From the NCBI RefSeq assembly GCF_017566145.1, contig NZ_JABFCL010000007.1, forward strand, positions 1 through 64,000: a stretch of 64,000 bases of DNA, read 5' to 3'. Both the position numbers and the translations under genes were made by a program. Source of the DNA: Bittarella massiliensis (ex Durand et al. 2017). Its GTDB lineage: Bacteria > Bacillota > Clostridia > Oscillospirales > Ruminococcaceae. Below are positions 41,808 through 49,755 of this stretch, one piece after another. The first letter of the stretch is position 1. Each line of letters begins with the position of its first letter. Under the pieces are notes generated by a model that saw nothing but the letters and a program-made list of their open reading frames with translations, was not told the origin of the DNA and did no database searches.

Positions 41808-42554
41808 ATGATCGTTCTCAAGAACTCCAGGGAGCTCACCGCCATGCAGAAGGCCTGCCGCCTCTCGGCGCAGGTGCTCCAGCTGGCTGGCGAGATGGTC
41901 GAACCCGGTGTGACCACCGGCGAAATCGACCGGGCGGTGAAGAAATTCATCCTCTCCCACGGGGCCAAACCGTCCTTTTTGGGGTACGGTGGATTCCCCG
42001 GCAGCGCTTGCATCTCGATCAACGACCAAGTCATTCACGGCATTCCCGGCGGACGGGTCATCCAGGCGGGCGACATCGTCAGTGTGGATGTGGGGGCCTT
42101 CATTGGGGGCTTTCACGGCGACAACGCCGCCACCTTTGCCGCGGGGGAAGTCTCCCCAGAGGCCCAGCGCCTGATGGACGCCACCCGGCGTTCGCTGGAA
42201 CTGGGCATCGAGGCCGCCGTGCCGGGCAACCGCATCGGCGACATCGGCTTTGCGGTGCAGTCGTATATCGAGAGTCAGGGCTTTTCGGTGGTGCGGGAAT
42301 TTGTGGGTCACGGCGTCGGCCGGGACCTGCACGAGGAACCGGAGGTGCCCAACTACGGCCGCCCGGGCCACGGGGCCCGGCTGGTTCCCGGCATGACCAT
42401 CGCCATCGAGCCCATGGTCAACCAGAAGGGCTATCAGGTGGAAGTTCTGGGGGACGGATGGACCACCGTCACCAAAGACGGCGGGCTGTCTGCCCACTTT
42501 GAAAACACGATTGCGATCACCGAGAGCGGTCCGGTGATTCTGACCCGCCCTTAG
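41808..42554 (+). CDS. map: Methionine aminopeptidase, type I
   Basis: 248 residues, class Ia. Metal ligands lie in VSVDVGAFIGGFHGDNAATFA (two Asp), FVGHGVGRDLHEEP (His), AIEPMVNQ (Glu) and GLSAHFENTIAIT (Glu). It removes the initiator Met from nascent chains. ATG 41808 lies 4 nt after adk. No N-terminal zinc-finger extension is present. Confidence 0.97.
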   Translation: MIVLKNSRELTAMQKACRLSAQVLQLAGEMVEPGVTTGEIDRAVKKFILSHGAKPSFLGYGGFPGSACISINDQVIHGIPGGRVIQAGDIVSVDVGAFIGGFHGDNAATFAAGEVSPEAQRLMDATRRSLELGIEAAVPGNRIGDIGFAVQSYIESQGFSVVREFVGHGVGRDLHEEPEVPNYGRPGHGARLVPGMTIAIEPMVNQKGYQVEVLGDGWTTVTKDGGLSAHFENTIAITESGPVILTRP

Positions 42555-42566
42555 GAGGTGCACCAG

Positions 42567-42833
42567 ATGGTGACAATCCGAGAGGGAAGTGTGGTCAAGA
42601 GCATTGCCGGCCGCGACAAAGAGCGGTACTACGTGGTCGTGTCCCCTGCGAACGGATACGTTTTTATAGCCGACGGAAAAGTGCGAAAGCTCGAACACCC
42701 AAAGAAGAAGAATGTACGACACGTCTGGCCGACAGAGGGGGTCATCCCCCTCGGCCCGGAGACGACCAACCGGCAGATCCGGACCATTTTGTCCGGATAC
42801 AACGATGGAACATCCATCTGTCACGAAGATTAG
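42567..42833 (+). CDS. KOW-domain RNA-binding protein
   Basis: An 88-residue protein between map and infA, as in many Clostridia. The KOW strand pattern EGSVVKSIAGRDKERYYVVVSP is at residues 6-28. It resembles the first part of L14e/L24-type RNA-binding domains. ATG 42567 follows AGGAGG at the correct distance; GTG 42558 overlaps that ribosome site and is not used. The function is not established; its place suggests a ribosome-associated role. Confidence 0.88.
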   Translation: MVTIREGSVVKSIAGRDKERYYVVVSPANGYVFIADGKVRKLEHPKKKNVRHVWPTEGVIPLGPETTNRQIRTILSGYNDGTSICHED

Positions 42834-42845
42834 GGAGGTATTCGC

Positions 42846-43064
42846 TTGTCCAAGGAAGACGTCATTGAAGTCGAAGGCATTGTCGTGGACGCACTGCCCA
42901 ACGCCACCTTTCAGGTGGAACTGGAAAACGGGCATAAGATACTGGCTCACATCTCCGGAAAGCTGCGGATGAACTTTATCCGCATTCTGCCTGGGGACAA
43001 GGTGACGGTGGAGATGTCTCCGTACGACCTCACCAAAGGGCGCATCACCTGGCGCTCGAAATAA
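42846..43064 (+). CDS. infA: Translation initiation factor IF-1
   Basis: 72 residues starting at TTG 42846 (GGGAGG before it). OB-fold: [52 protein letters not shown]. It binds the A site with IF-3 and IF-2. Usual length of 72 residues. Confidence 0.96.
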   Translation: MSKEDVIEVEGIVVDALPNATFQVELENGHKILAHISGKLRMNFIRILPGDKVTVEMSPYDLTKGRITWRSK

Positions 43065-43101
43065 GCAACCGAAACGTCTAGGGTACTAGGAGGTAATAAT
43101 C

Positions 43102-43215
43102 GTGAAAGTAAGACCTTCCGTAAAACCCATTTGCGAAAAATGCAAAGTCATTAAACGCAAGGGCCGCGTAATGGTAATCTGCAAGAACCCGAAGCACAAA
43201 CAGCGTCAGGGCTAA
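43102..43215 (+). CDS. rpmJ: 50S ribosomal protein L36 (zinc form)
   Basis: A 37-residue protein starting at GTG 43102 after AGGAGG. It reads [13 protein letters not shown], then [16 protein letters not shown], ending KHKQRQG, with the Cys3-His zinc site (C-x2-C, C, H). Its position between infA and rpsM is the standard one. Confidence 0.97.
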   Translation: MKVRPSVKPICEKCKVIKRKGRVMVICKNPKHKQRQG

Positions 43216-43254
43216 GTGCTTGGCATACCGAGATAATGGAGGTGCAACGAACAC

Positions 43255-43623
43255 ATGGCGCGTATAGCTGGTGTTGACTTGCCGAAAGAGAAGCGAGTCG
43301 AAATTGGTCTGACCTATATCTACGGCATCGGCCGTAAATCCGCAGAGAAGATTCTCGCCGCCACGGGCATCAGCCCGGACACCCGTGTCAAGGACTTGAC
43401 CGAGGACGACGAGATCAAGCTGCGCGAATACATCGACAAAAACTTTGACGTGGAGGGCGATCTGCGCCGCGACGTGGCGCTCAACGTCAAGAGACTGGTG
43501 GAGATCGGCTGCTACCGCGGCGTCCGCCACAGAAAAGGGCTGCCCTGCAGAGGGCAGAGAACCAAGACGAACGCCCGGACCTGCAAGGGCCCCAAGAAGA
43601 CGATCGCCAACAAGAAGAAATAA
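43255..43623 (+). CDS. rpsM: 30S ribosomal protein S13
   Basis: 122 residues: [62 protein letters not shown]. It contacts the P-site tRNA and L5. ATG 43255 follows GGAGG. The first gene of the alpha-operon part. Confidence 0.97.
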   Translation: MARIAGVDLPKEKRVEIGLTYIYGIGRKSAEKILAATGISPDTRVKDLTEDDEIKLREYIDKNFDVEGDLRRDVALNVKRLVEIGCYRGVRHRKGLPCRGQRTKTNARTCKGPKKTIANKKK

Positions 43624-43639
43624 GGGAGGGGTGTAACAG

Positions 43640-44032
43640 ATGGCACAGAAGAAACCCGTCATTCGCAAGCGCCGTGAGCGCAAGAACATCGAGCGCGGCG
43701 CTGCACATATCCAGTCCACCTTCAACAACACCATTATCACCATCACCGACGTTCAGGGCAACGCGATCTCCTGGGCTTCCGCCGGCGGACTGGGCTTTAA
43801 GGGCTCTCGCAAGTCCACCCCCTTCGCCGCGCAGATGGCTGCTGAAACCGCCGCCAAAGCCGCTATGGAGCATGGCCTGAAGACCGTTGAGGTCTTCGTC
43901 AAAGGCCCCGGTTCCGGCCGTGAAGCCGCCATCCGGGCCCTGCAGTCCGCCGGGCTGGAGGTCAACATGATCAAAGATGTGACCCCCATCCCCCACAACG
44001 GCTGCCGCCCGCCCAAACGCCGTCGGGTCTAA
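43640..44032 (+). CDS. rpsK: 30S ribosomal protein S11
   Basis: 130 residues. [25 protein letters not shown] near the start, [20 protein letters not shown], and [22 protein letters not shown], ending in the basic [11 protein letters not shown] that contacts 16S rRNA. ATG 43640 follows GGAGGGG. Confidence 0.97.
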   Translation: MAQKKPVIRKRRERKNIERGAAHIQSTFNNTIITITDVQGNAISWASAGGLGFKGSRKSTPFAAQMAAETAAKAAMEHGLKTVEVFVKGPGSGREAAIRALQSAGLEVNMIKDVTPIPHNGCRPPKRRRV

Positions 44033-44054
44033 TCAAACATCAGGAGGTGTCATA

Positions 44055-44684
44055 ATGGCTAGATATACTGGTGCGGTGTGCCGTCAGTGCCGCCGTGAAG
44101 GTCAGAAGCTGTTCCTGAAAGGGGAACGCTGCTATTCCGATAAATGCGCCATCTCCCGTCGGGCTTACGCCCCGGGTGAACACGGCCAGAACAGCAGAAG
44201 AAAGGTGTCCGAGTACGGCCTGCAGATGCGCGAGAAGCAGAAGGCCCGCCGCTACTACGGCGTCCTGGAGAAGCAGTTCGCCGGCTACTACGAGGAGGCC
44301 GCCCGCAAAGAGGGCGTGACCGGCAGCATCCTGCTTCAGATCCTCGAGAGCCGCCTGGACAACGTGGCCTACCGCTGCGGCTTCGCCTCTTCCCGCAAAG
44401 AGGCCCGTCAGCTGGTGCTGCACAACCACTTCACCGTCAACGGCAAGAAGGTCAACATCCCCTCTTACCGGGTGAAGGCCGGCGACGTCATCGCTGTGAA
44501 AGATTCCAGCAAAGACAGCGTCAAGGTCAAAGAGCTGGCGGAGGCCAACGCCTCCCGCCCGACCCCCATCTGGCTGGATGTGGACAGAGAGAACCTGAAA
44601 GCCACCGTCACAAAGCTGCCCGCCCGCGAGGACATCGACTTTGAAGTCGACGAGCAGCTGATCGTCGAGTACTACTCCAAATAA
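44055..44684 (+). CDS. rpsD: 30S ribosomal protein S4 (C+ form)
   Basis: 209 residues. The N-terminus holds the zinc cysteines (C-R-Q-C, C-Y-S-D-K-C region), then [21 protein letters not shown]. The S4 RNA-binding motif is [43 protein letters not shown]4 nucleates 30S assembly and often regulates its own operon. ATG 44055 follows AGGAGG. Confidence 0.97.
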   Translation: MARYTGAVCRQCRREGQKLFLKGERCYSDKCAISRRAYAPGEHGQNSRRKVSEYGLQMREKQKARRYYGVLEKQFAGYYEEAARKEGVTGSILLQILESRLDNVAYRCGFASSRKEARQLVLHNHFTVNGKKVNIPSYRVKAGDVIAVKDSSKDSVKVKELAEANASRPTPIWLDVDRENLKATVTKLPAREDIDFEVDEQLIVEYYSK

Positions 44685-44755
44685 GTGAGGGTTCGGCGAG
44701 AAACGGCGATGGCCCATGGGCACATCGACACAATCTGTCTGAAGGAGGGTCATAA

Positions 44756-45706
44756 ATGATTGAGATTGAAAAGCCGAGAATCGAGACGGAAGAACTGGCT
44801 TCTGACGGTTCTTATGGAAGATTCGTGGTAGAACCCCTCGAGCGCGGCTATGGGATCACCCTGGGCAACAGCCTGCGGCGGGTCCTGCTCTCCTCGCTGC
44901 CCGGAGTTGCCGTCACCTCTGTCAAGATCGACGGCATTCAGCACGAGTTCTCAACCATTCCCGGTGTGAAGGAAGATGTCACCGAAATCATCCTGAACAT
45001 CAAAGGCCTCACTGCCAAACTGCACTGCGACGAGCCGAAGGTGGTCTACATTGAGGCCAGCGGCGAGTGCGAGGTGACTGCCGGCAGCATCCAGGCCGAC
45101 AGCGAGGTGGAGATCCTGGACCCCGACATGCACATTGCATGGCTGGGCGCAGGGGCCACCTTGAGCATGGAACTGGTGCTGGAGAAGGGCCGCGGTTATG
45201 TGCCGGCTGACAAGAACAAGCAGAGCCAGCATGTGACCATCGGCGTCATCCCGGTGGACAGCATCTACACCCCGGTGCTGAAGGTCAACTACAAGGTGGA
45301 AAACACCCGTGTAGGCCAGATCACCGACTACGACAAGCTGACCCTCGAGGTCTGGACCGACGGCACCATCTCCGCCAAGGAGGCTGTCTCTCTGGGCGCC
45401 AAGGTGATCATTGAGCACCTGAACCTGTTCGTCGACCTGTCGGGTGAGGCGTACAGCGCGGAGATCATGGTGGAGAAGGACGACAAGGGCAAGGAGAAGG
45501 TTCTGGAGATGACCATCGAGGAACTGGACCTGTCCGTCCGCTCGTCCAACTGCCTGCGCCGTGCGGGAATCAACACCGTTGAGGACCTCACCAACAAGAC
45601 CGAGGATGAGCTGCTGAAGGTCCGCAACCTGGGCCGCAAGTCCTTTGAAGAAGTTATCAACAAGCTGGACTCGCTGGGAGTCAGCCTGAAGGAGAGCGAG
45701 GAGTAA
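44756..45706 (+). CDS. rpoA: DNA-directed RNA polymerase subunit alpha
   Basis: 316 residues. NTD with [28 protein letters not shown] (assembly helix), and a CTD with [20 protein letters not shown] and [16 protein letters not shown] [24 protein letters not shown] 44756 follows AAGGAGGG. The 71 nt before it contains the palindrome GCCCATGGGC, with no promoter. Length is normal. Confidence 0.98.
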   Translation: MIEIEKPRIETEELASDGSYGRFVVEPLERGYGITLGNSLRRVLLSSLPGVAVTSVKIDGIQHEFSTIPGVKEDVTEIILNIKGLTAKLHCDEPKVVYIEASGECEVTAGSIQADSEVEILDPDMHIAWLGAGATLSMELVLEKGRGYVPADKNKQSQHVTIGVIPVDSIYTPVLKVNYKVENTRVGQITDYDKLTLEVWTDGTISAKEAVSLGAKVIIEHLNLFVDLSGEAYSAEIMVEKDDKGKEKVLEMTIEELDLSVRSSNCLRRAGINTVEDLTNKTEDELLKVRNLGRKSFEEVINKLDSLGVSLKESEE

Positions 45707-45749
45707 ACCTCCCTCCTCCTTTCAAATCCCGCAAAAGGAGTGAATTTCT

Positions 45750-46085
45750 ATGCCTAGAAAATTGGGCAGGGCAAGCGACCACAGAAAGGCGATGCTGCGT
45801 GCCATGGTCACCTATCTGCTGGAAAACGGCAAGATCGAGACCACCGTCACCCGCGCCAAAGAGGTCCGCTCGGCTGCTGAGAAGATCATCACCACCGGCA
45901 AGGAGAACACCCTTCACGCCAAGCGCCAGGTCTACTCTTACGTGACCAAAGAGGGCGTTGCCAAGAAGGTGTTTGACGAGATCGCCCCCAAGTACGCCGA
46001 GACCAAGGGCGGCTACACCCGCATCGTCAAGATCGGCCCCCGCCGCGGCGACGCCGCCGAGATGGCCATCATCGAGCTGGTTTAA
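45750..46085 (+). CDS. rplQ: 50S ribosomal protein L17
   Basis: 111 residues: [58 protein letters not shown], and a C-terminal [25 protein letters not shown]. The last gene of the supercluster. The ecfA/ecfT and truA genes often found next in Firmicutes are absent here. Confidence 0.97.
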   Translation: MPRKLGRASDHRKAMLRAMVTYLLENGKIETTVTRAKEVRSAAEKIITTGKENTLHAKRQVYSYVTKEGVAKKVFDEIAPKYAETKGGYTRIVKIGPRRGDAAEMAIIELV

Positions 46086-46109
46086 GAGACGGGCTTTTTA
46101 GAGATGCGC

Positions 46110-46168
46110 AGTCCTGCTCGCAGGACTTAAAAAGAGGGACAGGCAGAGATGCCGGTCCCTCTTTTTTT
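46110..46168 (+). terminator. Terminator of the ribosomal supercluster
   Basis: Two hairpins in a row: AGTCCTG/CAGGACT (46110-46127), then AAAGAGGGAC (46131-46140) with GTCCCTCTTT (46155-46164) and a T-run to 46168. Confidence 0.9.
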
Positions 46169-46328
46169 GTGTCCATATCAACGACAGGGAAGGACACACT
46201 GTCAAACTATAAGACACAAATGGAATCAGCGGAGAGACTGGAGCGCTCTCTGCTATTGAAAGAGGCTCATTTCGACAAGCATGGACGCCTTTTTGCCAAA
46301 TTTAAATTTTGTCGAATACAGAAGATTG

Positions 46329-46357
46329 TTGTCGGAAAAATCTGCACTTTGTATAAT
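46329..46357 (+). promoter_or_regulatory. Promoter of the secreted-protein/ABC cassette
   Basis: TTGTCG (46329-46334), 17-bp spacer, TATAAT (46352-46357). The preceding 46169-46328 stretch is A/T-rich and shows no convincing gene. Confidence 0.8.
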
Positions 46358-46446
46358 AAAATCTAAAGAAATAGGGAGAAATAGAGAAAAAATAATGTAC
46401 ATATTTACAAAAACTAAAAAATATGCTATTTTACAACCAAGGAAAG

Positions 46447-46468
46447 CCCGTTCCAATAAATGAACGGG
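46447..46468 (+). promoter_or_regulatory. Hairpin overlapping the ribosome-binding site of the secreted protein
   Basis: CCCGTTC (46447-46453) pairs perfectly with GAACGGG (46462-46468). Its right arm shares GGG with the ribosome site GGGAGGG (46466-46472), so folding could limit translation. Confidence 0.55.
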
Positions 46469-46473
46469 AGGGT

Positions 46474-46839
46474 ATGATGATGAAAAAAGGGTTGGCAGGT
46501 GTTGCTGCGATTTGCTGTCTGCTTGCTGTGGCCTTACCGGTGGGCGCGCAAACGGTGACAGCAAATATCACAGGCACAGGGAAGTGTTATTCCAGTAGAA
46601 CATCCTATACGTCGACCTATGCATCTGGGAAGTTGGAAACCTATTATAATACCGGTACGGTTGTTGGTGAGGGAGCCTATCAGAACGGCACCTACCATGT
46701 CGTCATCTCGCTTAAATGCGGCGGTGGCGACGTCCGTGAGGGCAGCAGCGATGCTGATGGATCTAGTCGCTATTGGCGGGCGCAGGGACAATCGGCTTAC
46801 GGCCACCCGGTAACCGCCGCCATGCATGTGACCATCTAG
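46474..46839 (+). CDS. Small secreted protein of unknown family
   Basis: A 121-residue protein with a Sec signal peptide: Lys residues near the start, a core of AICCLLAVALP, and cleavage near VGAQ (about residue 24). The mature part of about 97 residues has two cysteines (GKCYSS, LKCGGG), possibly a disulfide, and is rich in Gly, Ser, Thr and Tyr with alternating beta pattern (TYHVVISLKC). ATG 46474, 46477 and 46480 are adjacent; GGGAGGG lies 1 to 8 nt upstream. No known domain was recognised. It is 79 nt ahead of an ABC permease gene, suggesting it is exported, sensed or countered by that cassette. Confidence 0.75.
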   Translation: MMMKKGLAGVAAICCLLAVALPVGAQTVTANITGTGKCYSSRTSYTSTYASGKLETYYNTGTVVGEGAYQNGTYHVVISLKCGGGDVREGSSDADGSSRYWRAQGQSAYGHPVTAAMHVTI

Positions 46840-46918
46840 GTTTTTTCAGAATACGGGAGTGGAAAGGGGAGAGCGTTTGCTTTCCCTTTTCTACTCTGAC
46901 AGACGGGCGGGGTGTACA

Positions 46919-48901
46919 GTGAACCTTTTTAAGAGCAGTTGGAAAGTTTTCTGGAGAAATCCCATTACCATGGTGGCCGCCATTGCCCTGTTTGTCGTGT
47001 GCAACGGCATTGGAATCTATCTCGCTTTGCAGTTTGATTATGTCCTGGTGTTTACGAGTAGTTTGCTTCGCTGCCAGCTCATCTGGTTCATTGGCTTTGG
47101 CATTCTCGGCCAGATTTTTATCGGCAGCGCCAAAGACAAACGGCTGTGGGAGGCCCTGGGGGTGATTCCCGGGGGGAGAGGAAAGCAGTTATTTTCGCAG
47201 GGGTTGGTGCTGGGCGCAATTTCCCTCATTTTATTTGTCAACCTTTTTTTGTATGCGTGCATTATCATGGCGAGACAGGGAGACAACAGCGCCGCTATAT
47301 TTTTTCATTTTTTTAAGGTCTATCTGCTGGATGTGTGGCTTTTGTCAATGATGGGAATTGCCCTGGGTGGGGCAATTGCCGTGGCCTTTGGCAGGGGAGT
47401 TGTGTCATATGGGATGCTGATTGGCGCGTTTTTGCTCTTCAGCCCCTCGTTTCAGTGGTTTCTTGTTCAGGTGGGCTATCAAAGCGACGTTGTGCAGTAT
47501 GGGTCTCTTCTAGAACTTTTTCCTTATCGGACGGGCAGTAGTTTTGTTTATGACTTTTTTTATGGCTACCCCAATGAGGCGGTTCGCTGGAATCGGATTT
47601 TGTTCTGGGTGTTTTTCTTCACTGCCATCCTGTGCTGGCTGCTAAAGGGGAAAAGAAAAGTCGGATGGGCGGTTACAGCTCTGTGCACCGTCGTTGCAGT
47701 TGGGCAGTTGGCCGGCTTTTTCCTCGGTGGAAGCCAGCACTACTGGGGATACGATTTAAGCAGAGATATATGGCTAGCAGATCAGGACTACTTTGAAAAG
47801 CGATCGGACAAAGAGAGACCGGGAAATGTTTCGATTGTGGCATACGACATGAAGTTGTCCGCCAGGCGAGAGCTGCAAGCTGCCGTCACGGTGGAGCTGG
47901 CAGACGTGCAGGAGACAGAGCTGCCCTTCACCCTTTACCACGGCTATCGACTGCGCTCCATCAAAGATAATCGAGGGAAAGAGGTCCCCTTTGAGCGGGA
48001 TGGGGATTACGTTTTGGTCTCCGTTGCCGCCGCCGATCCATCGGCACTGACCTTTCTCTACGAGGGGAATGGCGCAGGGTATTACAGCAATTCCCAGGGA
48101 ATCCTGTTGTTGGCCAACTTCCCGTACTACCCCATGGCCGGTTATCTGCCGATGGCTCAATTTCAAAAAAGAGCGGACGGATTGGGGGATACCTCTTTCC
48201 TGACGTCGGAGAAGGAGTTTCGGGTTGACATTGAGAGCGGCGTCTTCTCCCTCTTTTGCAATCTGCCGGGAGAAAATGGCCACTACGAGGGGCGCGCCAG
48301 AGGGCTCACCCTGGTTGGTGGCTTGGGGAAAGCCGTGCGCCTCGGTGAAACGGAAATCTATATGCCACTCCTGAACGAGGACGAAAGTCAGAGTTGGATG
48401 AATGCGGAAGAGGCGTTTCGCCTTTCCGAAGAAGAGAGGGAGCAGCTTTGCCAAAAACTTGGCCTATCCGCTGAACAGCTACACAGTCCCAAAATCATTG
48501 TTGGCGGCGGAAACCTGCCTGTCAGTTCGTTTCTCCAATTGCCGGACCATACCTATACACTTTTAAATATACGCAGCCTGAATAACCTTAGTCTGCAAAA
48601 CAGCTTGCCGGACTACATTCAGCGAAGATCTTATTCGGCGCTGGAAGTGCTCAAAGGGGAGACCGGCAATCCGATGATCGATGAAAAGAGAGAGGTCTTG
48701 AAGGCGTTTTTAAGCTTCTCGCTCTACGGAAAGCGGGCGGTTGTGGAGAGATTGGGACGGGAGAGCGACGGAATCGCCTATCAAATTGGCCGGTCGATCA
48801 TGGAGGACGGAGAGGCAGCCGTCCTGCAAAAGCTCTATCAATATTTGCTGGACGAAGAAGATATGCGGCCTCTGCAAGAGGTGTTGGAGGTGCAGGGATG
48901 A
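46919..48901 (+). CDS. ABC-2-type permease with a large extracytoplasmic domain (first permease)
   Basis: A 660-residue protein. About residues 15-280 hold seven hydrophobic segments (ITMVAAIALFVVCNGIGIY, LILFVNLFLYACIIM, GMLIGAFLLFSPSF, FWVFFFTAILCWLL and others). Residues about 285-660 are outside: a beta-rich part resembling the N-terminal domain of M1 aminopeptidases (LPFTLYHGYRLRSI, LTFLYEGNGAGYYSNSQG, NFPYYPMAGYLPM), then a helical part. No HExxH zinc motif is present, so a catalytic role is unlikely. I start at GTG 46919 after GGGCGGGG. The ATPase start overlaps its stop by 4 nt (ATGA). Confidence 0.8.
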   Translation: MNLFKSSWKVFWRNPITMVAAIALFVVCNGIGIYLALQFDYVLVFTSSLLRCQLIWFIGFGILGQIFIGSAKDKRLWEALGVIPGGRGKQLFSQGLVLGAISLILFVNLFLYACIIMARQGDNSAAIFFHFFKVYLLDVWLLSMMGIALGGAIAVAFGRGVVSYGMLIGAFLLFSPSFQWFLVQVGYQSDVVQYGSLLELFPYRTGSSFVYDFFYGYPNEAVRWNRILFWVFFFTAILCWLLKGKRKVGWAVTALCTVVAVGQLAGFFLGGSQHYWGYDLSRDIWLADQDYFEKRSDKERPGNVSIVAYDMKLSARRELQAAVTVELADVQETELPFTLYHGYRLRSIKDNRGKEVPFERDGDYVLVSVAAADPSALTFLYEGNGAGYYSNSQGILLLANFPYYPMAGYLPMAQFQKRADGLGDTSFLTSEKEFRVDIESGVFSLFCNLPGENGHYEGRARGLTLVGGLGKAVRLGETEIYMPLLNEDESQSWMNAEEAFRLSEEEREQLCQKLGLSAEQLHSPKIIVGGGNLPVSSFLQLPDHTYTLLNIRSLNNLSLQNSLPDYIQRRSYSALEVLKGETGNPMIDEKREVLKAFLSFSLYGKRAVVERLGRESDGIAYQIGRSIMEDGEAAVLQKLYQYLLDEEDMRPLQEVLEVQG

Positions 48902-49755
48902 TTCGGGTAGATCATCTGGAGAAGCGCTTTGGCAAAAAAGTTGCCGTACAGGACATCACCCTGACATTGGAACGGGGGGTATACGGCCTGTTGGGCCCCA
49001 ACGGGGCGGGAAAAACGACCCTGATGCGAACGATTTTGGGCCTTTACAAGCCAGACGGAGGCCAGGTGCGGTGGGGCGAGGCAAATGCCCGCGGCAGTGA
49101 CTTTTCTTTCGGCTACCTGCCGCAGCAGTTCATGGCCTTTGAAGAACTTACGGTAGAGGAGACGCTGGCCTATTTTGCCACCTTGAAAAAGATTCCCAAA
49201 TCCCAGCGAAACGAAGAGGTTGCCCGCTGTTTAAAGCTCGTAAGGCTTACGGGGGAGGCAAAAAAGAAGATGGGCGCCCTTTCGGGGGGAATGGTTCGCC
49301 GCATTGGAATTGCCCAAGCCCTTCTGGGCAACCCGTCCGTCGTCTTTTTTGACGAGCCCACCGCCGGGCTGGACCCAGAGGAGAGAATGAATTTTAAAAT
49401 GTGTATTGCGGAGATCAAAAAGCAAGCGACGGTGTTGATTTCCACCCACATTGTATCCGACGTGGAGGGAATCTGTGATCACATTCTGATCCTCCATAAT
49501 GGTCGGCTGGCGGCCACAGGCACAAGAAAAGAGATTGAAGAGATTGCCCGCGGAAAGGTATGGGTGGTTCCGGCAGAGGCCAAAAGGGAAAGCACAGAGG
49601 GACACTGGCACTTAATCAATGTTTACGAGCAAGATGGGCAGGAGTGGATGCGGGTGTTGTCCGGCGAACAATTGGCTGAAGGCAAACTGGTACAGCCCAA
49701 TGTGGAGGATGGGTACTTTTGCTGTATCAGGGGGATCGGGGGGGAGAGCAGATGA
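48898..49755 (+). CDS. ABC transporter ATP-binding protein
   Basis: A 285-residue ATPase. Walker A LGPNGAGKTTLM (about residues 34-45), Q-loop YLPQQFMAF, signature LSGGMVRRIGIAQALLGNP, Walker B VVFFDEPTAGLDP, and the switch His in LISTHIVSD. The C-terminal 70 residues are an accessory domain. It starts with ATGA overlapping the first permease and ends with the same kind of overlap with the second, so the three are produced together as a heteromeric ABC exporter-like system. Confidence 0.93.
   Translation: MIRVDHLEKRFGKKVAVQDITLTLERGVYGLLGPNGAGKTTLMRTILGLYKPDGGQVRWGEANARGSDFSFGYLPQQFMAFEELTVEETLAYFATLKKIPKSQRNEEVARCLKLVRLTGEAKKKMGALSGGMVRRIGIAQALLGNPSVVFFDEPTAGLDPEERMNFKMCIAEIKKQATVLISTHIVSDVEGICDHILILHNGRLAATGTRKEIEEIARGKVWVVPAEAKRESTEGHWHLINVYEQDGQEWMRVLSGEQLAEGKLVQPNVEDGYFCCIRGIGGESR

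Noticed and set aside
46169..46366. Possible 65-codon gene after the ribosomal terminator
   Set aside because: The frame crosses the promoter of the secreted-protein cassette and has no ribosome site.
46474..46839. Lactococcin-972-type bacteriocin
   Set aside because: Size, secretion and neighbouring membrane genes fit, but the family residues and terminal pattern are not visible, so no name is given.
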